A model generated the notes under the pieces. It was not told where the DNA came from, searched no databases, and saw nothing but the letters and a program-made list of their open reading frames with translations. A stretch of 64,000 bases of DNA from Tricholomella constricta. Its lineage: Eukaryota > Basidiomycota > Agaricomycetes > Agaricales > Lyophyllaceae. A program made the position numbers and the translations under genes. Shown here piece by piece: positions 48,001 to 55,778 of the stretch. The stretch is from contig JAACJP010000034.1 in the NCBI GenBank assembly GCA_013368375.1, positions 248,001-312,000 on the forward strand, written 5' to 3'. Within the stretch, counting starts at the first letter, position 1. Each line of letters opens with the position of its first letter.

Positions 48001-49229
48001 CCAGTCGCTTGTTTCCGACGTAATCACGATCGTCGACCATTTTTTCATCGTCCATAGCCATCAGCACGCGACGTGTCATCGTCGCCACGAAAATTGCTTT
48101 GGAACGGAAATCGAGACCGTTAACGGGTACGTGAGCGAGTACAATAGTCGCAAGAGCCTCCAATGCTTCCTCCCATGCTGGACGTCGAGGACCCATGACG
48201 CGTCGATTGATCTTGACTCGGCTTCCGATGTATTCGAGAGCTTGGTGCCGCGTGAAAACGCTGAGTTTAGCAGCCTCCTCGAGACTCGCTGAAAAAGCGC
48301 TTTTATACGCTTCGGTATTACCAGCGGTGAGCAGGAGAATTTCCTTGTCGGACTGAATCCCCAGTGCTTTGAGTGCTATTGCGATTGGTATGTCTTCATG
48401 AACGCAGTTGTGCCGAAGGTAAATTTTGCCCTTCTTCGTCGCCACGTACGTCTTGGATTTCAGACCGCCATGAGTAGACCTAAAGTAATATGATTCACAT
48501 AGGATGCCATATTATGTAGAAGGGCAAACGTACGATGTACAAGATGCCTGAACAATACCCTTCACGCTGTCCGTTTCCACGATGATTCGATTCTTGCTCA
48601 GCTGCTCTTGGACAAGAATGACCTTCTCTGTGCCTTTCACAACGAAGTATCCACCAGGATCAAGGGGGCATTCGATCATACGTGCAAGGTCGCTTTCACA
48701 CCTGCCAGTCAACACACACTTGCTACTTCTCAGCATGATAGGCAGCCGGCCAATGTTGACATTCCGTTGGACGATGGATCGCCCTCGCGTGTATTGAATG
48801 GTGACCATAATCGGCGCAGCATAAGTGATATCCCGAAGTCGGCACTCATTCGGCGTGACTTTCTTGTCGATGGACGACATTTCATTACGATCGGGAAAGC
48901 CGACGTTAATGTCTGTGTACTTGAGCCAGAAGCGAGGATCGACATCGGAGGTGACCTTATTGTTGGCTTTGACAATGTTCTTGATATCGACGTCCACGAA
49001 ATAATTGAAAGAGTCAATATGTTGCTTCACGAGACCCTTCACCTTCAGGAAGGCAGGGAGAAGCAACCATTTGTCCTGTAAACGTTCACGTCAAGGCTTG
49101 CGATAGGAACATGACAACGCACATGCACACCTCGACACTCTTGATGGGGTCTGTGAGACCCAACCCTCGCCAGTTCTTTGCGTTTATCTGGTCCCACTCA
49201 TTCTCATCCACATCCATTGCGTTGCCCAT
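45040..49229 (-). CDS. RPC2: RNA polymerase III second-largest subunit
   Basis: The beta-like catalytic subunit of RNA polymerase III (RET1/POLR3B), which makes tRNA and 5S rRNA in the nucleus. The start at 49229 gives [33 protein letters not shown]. Pol III-specific blocks follow: [60 protein letters not shown] and [20 protein letters not shown]. Shared polymerase blocks are [59 protein letters not shown] and [20 protein letters not shown]. The C-terminus has the zinc-binding cysteines ([19 protein letters not shown]) and ends [12 protein letters not shown] at 45040. About a dozen short introns. RPC2, not RPB2 or RPA2, is chosen from the N-terminal and C-terminal sequences. Its start lies 222 bp from a retrotransposon insertion. 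Confidence 0.95.
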
Positions 49230-49451
49230 GAGCTAAGTCCCGTGCCAGTAGTCAACAGCGGGGCTAGTTGAAAGATGTCTGGTCGTCTCTTCTGACTTTA
49301 GAGATGCGCAAAGGAATAAAGCGAAGAAATGTTCAGATCGCGTCTCCGTGAGGCCGAACCATCCTAAATCTATGCTACTTCCAAGTTCATCGCTTGCGCA
49401 TCCCGGAAAAAAATCACACGTGCCTCAGAACCTTGTATCACGTGAGTTTAG
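49230..49451. promoter_or_regulatory. Proximal promoter of RPC2, bordered by a transposon
   Basis: The 222 bp between the RPC2 start and the Ngaro element. A CACGTG E-box-like palindrome lies near 49,418-49,423. Before the insertion this region would have joined the UBE2G1 upstream region at about 53,829, making one divergent promoter. Regulatory function is inference. Confidence 0.4.
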
Positions 49452-49586
49452 TTTCGTGCTGTTTCCTTGCTCTGACTCGGCAAATAAATGATATTGAATA
49501 AGCGTACAAACTCCGATGCAACGATGGGCAACTCAGCGGCCTTTCGGCGTGAGCAGGGGTCTGAATGAGCAGGTAAGGAAAACCCA
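49452..49586. repeat. Split direct repeat B, outer copy (B2)
   Basis: 135 bp identical to 50680-50814, beginning TTTCGTGCTG and ending GGAAAACCCA. Forms the 3' terminus of the element. Confidence 0.95.
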
Positions 49587-50549
49587 AGAACACTCAGTAC
49601 ATAAGAGCATGTACACGTATTCAACACTTCTTTATACCGAAATGAAAAAGAACATTTTGTTTAGAAGACCATAAAACGTAAATGGAGAGAAAAGGGAGAA
49701 GGAGGGTGGGCCAAAGATTGTGAATCTCCGAACTGGACAAGTTACGGCGTGTACGGTGCACCAGCTGTATCAGCCAGGATTTCAACTTCGTATTGATCAA
49801 TTCTTAAATTCAAGTGAAGGTTAGTCGGAAATAGTGACGATACGCGTTGAGATTTTGTCCAAATTACCATCATGCTTCAACGGATTTTGCCATCAACGCG
49901 ATCTATGGTGTTCGATGGCTTTGTTCACGTTGAGCTACAATCTGTTTTCTGCCAACAACATCAGAAACTCCACGTTACACATCTTTATTATTATCAATTT
50001 GCGCTCATTTAAACAGACTGGAGTTCATGCTAGAATATTGTCACTGACCCTGGTATGTTGGTTGTGTGCTAATACGTTAGCCCTCTGTGCTCACAACATG
50101 TTTGAGACCAATAATTCTCGCCATGTGTGCTGAGAATTCTCTGGCTGATACAGAATTTACTGATCTTCCTACCAGGTGCTATAAGAATAAAGTTTGACAG
50201 CTCTTCCGCCAACCAGCATCAAAAATTTTCCACAAGAGACCCTGTTCGTCGGGGATACTAACAGTCTTGTGAGCGTCGGCATTCAAGAAATTGAAAGAAA
50301 GGCAGGGTATTGAAACATTCCATGCGGATTGAGGCGCAAATTTGAAGTCAGGAATTCCATTCTACAGAAGAGGAAAATTGTTTTCTATTTATCTGGGGAA
50401 CAGCAGAAACCGCCTTGGCCATATTACCAGTGATAACGCTCATAGAAAGCTGTCGCATAGTGGTTCGAAATTATGTAAGTTACTTCTCAACGTCTTTGGT
50501 TCTGTCAAGTTGCAATCCTGGCTGATACAGCTGGTGCACCGTAGGCGCG
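49587..50549. other. Spacer between the A2 and B2 repeats of the Ngaro element
   Basis: 963 bp, AT-rich, between the internal and outer repeats. Short frames exist (for example 49834-50133 plus) but none has protein-like similarity. Some animal Ngaro elements carry an extra hydrolase gene here; I see none. Confidence 0.6.
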
Positions 50550-50679
50550 TGAGGCGCCTAGAGAACGCGTCTATGAAGGAGATGTTGGGAGAGAAGGATC
50601 AAGGAACGTGAGTCATGTGCCGGTCACGGCCCAAAACGTGTTCCTCTCTCATCCCGTGCCTCCTTTCAGAGGATCTTCA
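50550..50679. repeat. Split direct repeat A, internal copy (A2)
   Basis: 130 bp identical to 53699-53828, beginning TGAGGCGCCTAGAG and ending GAGGATCTTCA. It directly abuts the internal B copy at 50679/50680. Confidence 0.95.
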
Positions 50680-50814
50680 TTTCGTGCTGTTTCCTTGCTC
50701 TGACTCGGCAAATAAATGATATTGAATAAGCGTACAAACTCCGATGCAACGATGGGCAACTCAGCGGCCTTTCGGCGTGAGCAGGGGTCTGAATGAGCAG
50801 GTAAGGAAAACCCA
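50680..50814. repeat. Split direct repeat B, internal copy (B1)
   Basis: 135 bp identical to 49452-49586. Lies 52 bp past the recombinase stop codon and abuts repeat A2. Confidence 0.95.
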
Positions 50815-50865
50815 GAACGAAGGGAGCCGAAGGAACCATCGAGCCTCGAGAAGATGAACCCGAAA

Positions 50866-52032
50866 CTAAGACGAAGGGCGACCTTCACTGTTGAGGATGG
50901 GCCGGAGCAGCTCCGCGTGCAATGGCGCGATGATTTCAAGCGAGCGCCAATAACGCAAAAATGCGTCGGAGGACCAGCGGCCCATCAGTTTGACAATGTC
51001 GGGTGGGACACCCGCGAGTAGGAGGTGCGTCGTACCCCCGATGCGGAAACAATGACCAGGGATTCCATCGAAGCCAGCGCCCAAGAGAATATCGTTCACA
51101 CGCTTCACGAATTTTTGCTTGGTCAGAGATACCCGAGTATTGGGATCTAACCAGTAGGAAGCGACGTGATCGCTCGGAATAGAACCGTTAACGTTCTGGT
51201 GGAGGAGTAGAGCAGCAATGGGGTCGGATTGAATCTGACGGGTAATAATGACGTTCTCGCCGGCAGTTCCTCCTGTTTTGGTCCGCGGCAGGTGCAGCAC
51301 ACGAGAACCGTTAGCGTTGGGTCTCTTCAAGTCCTCCCACCGGGGGAAGTCGCCGAGAACAAACCCAGAGGAACGCGATGGGAGGATTTCCCCGAGACGA
51401 AGCTGGCCCCAGAAGGCGGTTGTCGCCACAAAAAGCACGCAGACATCAAACGGATTTGATAGATCTAGCTTGGCGGAAAGGACGTCTAGCATTTCGGATG
51501 TGACAGCCGGCCGGTCGGGCCTAAGAGAGTGAGGAGGACGCATGTTTTCTGCACCCTTGATGACGTAAGATAACTGGATGCCGCCGAACCAAGGAACATT
51601 GTGCTGGATGTGCCAGCCGCGTAGTGCGGAGCATTCATTTCGAATGGTACTACCAGCGTTGTGACCTGCCAGTGAGGAAGCGTAGTCGCACAGAAGAGCT
51701 TCAGACGCGGGCAAGCAGTAAGAGAAAGGGATGCCCCTGGAAGCGCAGAAATCGGTGAACTGAGAGACTGCGAGCGCGTACCGTCCCGCAGTGGAAGGGC
51801 GCCATGCACGAGAGATCATGCTATTAATGCGACGGCGAGCAGCACTGTCGGGTTGCCAAGCTTGAAAACCCGAGTCACGGCTTTCATGTTCAGTCGGCCG
51901 GGGTATGTCAACCAACAATGGCGGACCGCACGGCTTCTTATCGACCGTGGGAGCCGGTGGGTCAGAAAACGTCTGTCCCGCATAATGGCGGGCAGAAGAG
52001 GAGGACAGTCCTGCGGAGCGTCTGCAGGGCAT
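50866..52032 (-). CDS. Tyrosine recombinase of the Ngaro element
   Basis: 388 residues without interruption. The Arg of LRLGEI (R212), the His-x-x-Arg of GHCFRIGGTT (H327, R330), the Trp of LMGRWSSDAF (W353) and the nucleophile Tyr of FLRYWRSLE (Y361) give a complete tyrosine-recombinase active site. The N-terminal core-binding part is near WRPSTAGRYALAVSQFTDFC. The enzyme would recombine a circular DNA copy with the genome in place of an integrase. The first Met at 52032 is taken as the start, but no independent evidence fixes it. It lies 188 bp downstream of the reverse-transcriptase stop. Confidence 0.92.
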   Translation of the reverse strand: MPCRRSAGLSSSSARHYAGQTFSDPPAPTVDKKPCGPPLLVDIPRPTEHESRDSGFQAWQPDSAARRRINSMISRAWRPSTAGRYALAVSQFTDFCASRGIPFSYCLPASEALLCDYASSLAGHNAGSTIRNECSALRGWHIQHNVPWFGGIQLSYVIKGAENMRPPHSLRPDRPAVTSEMLDVLSAKLDLSNPFDVCVLFVATTAFWGQLRLGEILPSRSSGFVLGDFPRWEDLKRPNANGSRVLHLPRTKTGGTAGENVIITRQIQSDPIAALLLHQNVNGSIPSDHVASYWLDPNTRVSLTKQKFVKRVNDILLGAGFDGIPGHCFRIGGTTHLLLAGVPPDIVKLMGRWSSDAFLRYWRSLEIIAPLHAELLRPILNSEGRPSS

Positions 52033-52219
52033 AATCAGGGGTGAGGGAGATTCGGCAGGCGGCCGACAGAAGCGCAGAACAAAAACAAACGGTCAGCCAC
52101 GTGAGGTACTCAGCTTTCCGATCGGAGCTCAGCGAGGGGGCAACCGCAGAAGAACGAGAGGGGAACATAATGAATTCATGTATAATATACAGCGATGCGG
52201 AGAAAGAAATCAGAGAGGA

Positions 52220-53719
52220 CTACGACGGAATATCGTGGTAGCCGACGGAAGGGGAAACATAAGGCTTCAGATATCCCGGGACAGCCGGCGGATGGGGGAA
52301 AAGAAGGGAACGCGGTGGGAACACGCCGCGAGACGGCCCGTCGGCCAGATTATCAGCCGTTGGTATCCAGGTGAGGGTCAGCCAAAGGTTGTGGCACTGG
52401 AAGTTCGCGACGATTTGACGCAGGATAGCGTTTTGCTGGGAGTTACGCGAACGGCCAGCAGCAAGAGCGCCAACGACTCCAGCGTTATCAGAACGGACGA
52501 CCAGGTGGCAATTTGAGAAGCCGGCAGCTATGATAGCTCGAAGAGCAAGATCAACGGCAACCATTTCACCCCAGCCGATATCCCTTCCGTCGGTCTTCCA
52601 TCCCGGTAACAGCTTCCAGGCTAGCCACTTTCCGTTCAGGAGAAAACCAATGCCCCATGAAGTAGAGGCATCGACAAGTATCGGGACATCCAAGGGTTCG
52701 GGAGGACGTCTGATGTCCAAAGAGCAAGGTGAATTGCGGAGGGTGTCGGTCCACCACTCGATTTCGACGCTCACTGCAGGCGTGACGCGATGTTGCAGCC
52801 AGGGAGGGGCAGAGGCAGGGAAGCCCGAGCGGAAGCGGTAGAGCGCAGGCATATGGGATCGCCCATGGGGAACGACGAGAGTGACGTGGTTTAGAGTCCC
52901 AATGAGTGACTCGACATCGCGAAGGGAGACAGGCGCACGGGGAGACCATGATTCCATTTTTTTGAGGTATTTCTCCCGTTTGAGGAGAGGAAGCGAGACT
53001 GTTTTGGCGCTGAGTGACCAGAGGAAACCGATGTAGGTAAATGCGGTAGAAAACGGTGCAAATTTTTCGGGGGCCCAGGGCCAGCCGAGGTCATCTGCAA
53101 TCGACCAAATAAGGGATTCGTCGTAGGTGAATGAAGGCAAGCCGGTTGAAAGGAGACGGCGTGGATAACAAAAGAAAATAAAATCATCCACCCATTTAAT
53201 CACCGCGTCGATGCCTTTATGGAGGTAGATCCATACGATAGCGTCTGCTACAAGGCCAAAGATACCTGGTGCAGGGCAAATGCCAAAGTTCAGGCGGCCA
53301 TCGAGATGTATGAGTCCGTTTATTGAAATAGCAGTGGCTGTGCGGTGGAGGGGGTGGGTAGGAATATTGCGGAACGCGGCATCCACGTCGAAGACGCAGG
53401 CCTCTGTACCGGGAGGGGCATCGGCCACCAGGAGATAGCAGATACTAAATGTGCCCCAGGAGCACTGGAAACGGGCAGAATCGATTACTGAATTAACGGA
53501 AGGTACAAGTGGATTATTGCAAGGGAAGGAGTGATCGACGGTTACACGAAGTTTACCAGAGGTGCTTTCAATTACGTTCAGCGGGGCGGTACGGTAACAA
53601 CCGAAGAGTTCCGTAGCTAAGGAAGGTGGGTAACCAGGAGAAACTCTGCCGAGGCGGATCTCTTCCGCGTATTTCTTAAGGACAAATGCATGGTGTTCTG
53701 AGGCGCCTAGAGAACGCGT
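52220..53719 (-). CDS. Reverse transcriptase-RNase H of the Ngaro element, start missing
   Basis: An open frame of 499 codons with no ATG at its 5' end. It is open to a stop at 53720-53722, which is inside terminal repeat A1. RT motifs are LRVTVDHSFPCNNPLVPSVN, CVFDVDAAFRNIPTHPLHR (motif A) and IKWVDDFIFF (the YVDD box). RNase H follows with ILVDASTSWGIGF, EMVAVDLALRAII, LVVRSDNAGVVGAL and PTADNLADGPSRG, so all four acidic catalysts are present. The frame joins repeat A1 almost at once, leaving no room for a gag or for a usual N-terminal extension. I therefore read it as 5'-truncated by deletion. Spliced expression from upstream is an alternative. Confidence 0.88.
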   Translation of the reverse strand, partial: TRSLGASEHHAFVLKKYAEEIRLGRVSPGYPPSLATELFGCYRTAPLNVIESTSGKLRVTVDHSFPCNNPLVPSVNSVIDSARFQCSWGTFSICYLLVADAPPGTEACVFDVDAAFRNIPTHPLHRTATAISINGLIHLDGRLNFGICPAPGIFGLVADAIVWIYLHKGIDAVIKWVDDFIFFCYPRRLLSTGLPSFTYDESLIWSIADDLGWPWAPEKFAPFSTAFTYIGFLWSLSAKTVSLPLLKREKYLKKMESWSPRAPVSLRDVESLIGTLNHVTLVVPHGRSHMPALYRFRSGFPASAPPWLQHRVTPAVSVEIEWWTDTLRNSPCSLDIRRPPEPLDVPILVDASTSWGIGFLLNGKWLAWKLLPGWKTDGRDIGWGEMVAVDLALRAIIAAGFSNCHLVVRSDNAGVVGALAAGRSRNSQQNAILRQIVANFQCHNLWLTLTWIPTADNLADGPSRGVFPPRSLLFPHPPAVPGYLKPYVSPSVGYHDIPS

Positions 53720-53828
53720 CTATGAAGGAGATGTTGGGAGAGAAGGATCAAGGAACGTGAGTCATGTGCCGGTCACGGCCCAAAACGTGTTCCTCTCTCA
53801 TCCCGTGCCTCCTTTCAGAGGATCTTCA
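53699..53828. repeat. Split direct repeat A, outer copy (A1)
   Basis: 130 bp identical to 50550-50679. Forms the 5' terminus of the element. The reverse-transcriptase frame opens inside it. Confidence 0.95.
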
Positions 53829-54557
53829 ATTTGACGACGCGCCCGGCGTTGCGGATTCGAGCCACAGGAAAGGACGCTTAAACAGTGTTTCCACGCGAAA
53901 TGTGAGTACAATTAAACCACGAAAATATCACACGAGGCTCACAGCTCTATTTGCCGTCGAACCCGCCGGCTACGTAGAAATTCAGGGGCTCGGACTCAAA
54001 AATCTGGTTTGTGAATAGATTTACGTTGACGCGGCGCATGATGTAGATGTATCGAGTCCAGCTTGCAGCACAACGATGCGATGCGGCGTGAAGCGCGATG
54101 ATATCTTGTCACATTACGATCCGTTGTTCAGCTCATTTATTGTTGTCCTTGACGAATCACCGAGGACAAGGAAGAATGAGAATGAGATGGAGATTGAATG
54201 AAGCCTATGGCCTGAGTGGTGACTATATATATCAATCAATTATCGGCGAGATCTCATCAATTCAGGGTTGCCCGGTCAGAACAGAAGCTGACTGGCATTC
54301 AAATTACTTAAGTTATTATTCCTTGGCCACAAGATGTTCTCCGCTCTGCATTTTCCACCTTATTTTCTAGGAACAATTACAAAACTCACAACAAGGAACT
54401 CTAGACCTCATGGATTCGCCACAAAAAACAAATGAGCTTGACAATGACAGCAGCTAAAGCCCTTCACCAAATTGTCACGTGGACGCTCATCATTTAAAGG
54501 GCCACGAGTGGCTGAATCCTGACATCCACTCCGACATCGCGATATATCAACTCGACC
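53829..54557. other. Region between the Ngaro element and the UBE2G1 gene
   Basis: About 730 bp. A short plus-strand frame that crosses the transposon end runs to 54018 (ending VEPAGYVEIQGLGLKNLVCE) but has no start or known family. The 54.4-54.55 kb part is presumably the UBE2G1 promoter. Confidence 0.4.
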
Positions 54558-55476
54558 ATGTCTAAGCCCGGAACAGGCAGCGCTTCAAACACACTGCTCC
54601 TTCGTCGACAGTTGACGGAACTGACTAAACGCCCAGTGGAAGGATTCTCAGCAGGCCAGTCTTCGCCCTTTCTCCCATGTTAAAACCGCTACTGAGATAG
54701 ACACCTTTAGGCCTCGTCGACGATGACAACCTTTACGAGTGGGAGATCTTGGTAATCGGGTATGTTCTGTCTTCGTATATATCATCACCGTATAGTATAT
54801 TCACATCGCCCTAGCCCCCCTGACACTTTGTAGTAGGTGCAATTCCTGACTCGCGATGAACACCATGCTGATGCAGATCTACTACAGTGAAGGGGGATTC
54901 TACAAAGCGCGATTGTCATTTCCCCCAGAGTTTCCTCTTTTGCCACCGAAAATGCGGTTCTTGACTCAGATGTGGCACCCAAATAGTAGGGAATTGTTTC
55001 CTTCCTTTCACGTTTCCGGAGCTTTTGTAACCTACTTGCGCTCGCAGTCTACCCAGATGGCACCGTCTGTGTCTCCATCCTGGTGAGCCAACCTTTCCGA
55101 TGTATTGGATGATAACTTACGCCCTCTGCCCTCATAGCATGCACCTGGTGACGACCAGTATGGCTACGAAGATGCGGGAGAGAGATGGATGCCGGTGCAT
55201 ACAGTAGAATCAATTGTGAGTCCCGGCTTCCAGCCTCCTCACCTTTTGCACGCTGATCACCCTTGGATCGTAGCTCATCAGCGTTATATCTCTATTGTCG
55301 TCCGATACGCCCAACCTCGACAGTCCGGCCAATGTTGACGCGGCGAAGGAAGTCAGGACTGATATTGATGGTATGTGAACATGACCTGTCTCTGTTGGAT
55401 ACTTTTCTTACCTGGCCTTCAAGGGTACCGAAAGAAAGTTCGAAGGTTGGCCCGAAGGAGTGCCGAGGATGCCTGA
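54558..55476 (+). CDS. UBE2G1: Ubiquitin-conjugating enzyme E2, UBE2G1 type
   Basis: Eight exons: 54558-54654, 54711-54759, 54815-54829, 54888-54985, 55048-55082, 55138-55215, 55274-55370 and 55424-55476. They sum to 522 nt, or 173 residues. The protein reads TLLLRRQLTELTKRPVEGFS, LVDDDNLYEWEILVIGPPDT and EGGFYKARLSFPPEFPLLPP. It continues YPDGTVCVSILHAPGDDQYG and GERWMPVHTVESI. Cys94 is the thioester cysteine. The long acidic insertion after it is the UBE2G signature. LDSPANVDAAKEVRTDID and a basic tail end at 55476. It parallels human UBE2G1. The first intron uses a GC donor, and exon three is 15 nt. The E3 partner is unknown. Confidence 0.92.
54655..54710 (+). other. Candidate GC-AG intron in the UBE2G1 gene
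   Basis: The frame requires GCA-G joined to GC-CTC-GTC, which gives GFSAGLVDD as in UBE2G1. The only way to do so is a 56-nt intron starting GCCAGT and ending CTTTAG. A GT donor four bases downstream gives an early stop. Confidence 0.7.
54815..54829 (+). other. 15-nt micro-exon of the UBE2G1 gene
   Basis: Bases CCCCCCTGACACTTT between GCCCTAG and GTAGTA. They encode the GPPDT core of the E2 fold, split between three exons. The next exon begins T-GAA-GGG-GGA after CTACTACAG. Without it the frame is lost. Confidence 0.75.
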
Positions 55477-55778
55477 TCTCGGTTCCTGCCTCCTGAAGCT
55501 CTATCAATCCCCTCGTTCCACTGCATCTCCCGGAGCTCTAGCATTTTATCCTCCTGTTTTCATACGCATTCTTAATCCTCTATCATGTGTCACTAGTGAA
55601 TTTATTCTCTTCAAGTTCCCTGCTCGTTCCCCGTTCCGACATCCGGTGGGTGGCATTCCAAAAAAGGTAATTTAATCACGTGCGCAACGCGAAGTCAATA
55701 TGTGTCAGGGCCGCCATTAATCGTGTTTTGTTAACTTACTACACCTACTTACACCCTCGATCTTACGAACGATTCTCT
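55477..55778. other. Intergenic region upstream of the SNF2 helicase
   Basis: About 300 bp between UBE2G1 and the helicase start, both plus strand. No supported gene; presumed promoter. Confidence 0.5.

Larger units (their letters stand above)
49452..53828 (-). mobile_element. Ngaro/PAT-type tyrosine-recombinase retrotransposon
   Basis: A 4,377-bp DIRS-order element on the minus strand. It has reverse transcriptase-RNase H, then a tyrosine recombinase, and no integrase, protease or methyltransferase. Its ends are split direct repeats arranged A1-coding-B1A2-spacer-B2. In element order A1 is 53828-53699, B1 is 50814-50680, A2 is 50679-50550 and B2 is 49586-49452. A1/A2 (130 bp) and B1/B2 (135 bp) are each identical pairs, and B1 abuts A2 with no base between. 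This is the layout of Ngaro and PAT elements, which integrate through a circular intermediate and make no target-site duplication. Perfect repeats suggest recent insertion. The gag region is missing and the RT frame has no start codon, so this copy is probably internally deleted. Confidence 0.93.

Noticed and set aside
49834..50133. 99-codon frame in the Ngaro spacer as an accessory gene
   Set aside because: No hydrolase motif or other similarity, no adjacent signals; AT-rich sequence explains it.
49452..50814. LTR interpretation of the repeat pair around 49.5 and 50.7 kb
   Set aside because: The repeats belong to an A/B split arrangement with a tyrosine recombinase and no integrase or protease, which fits Ngaro/PAT and not an LTR element.
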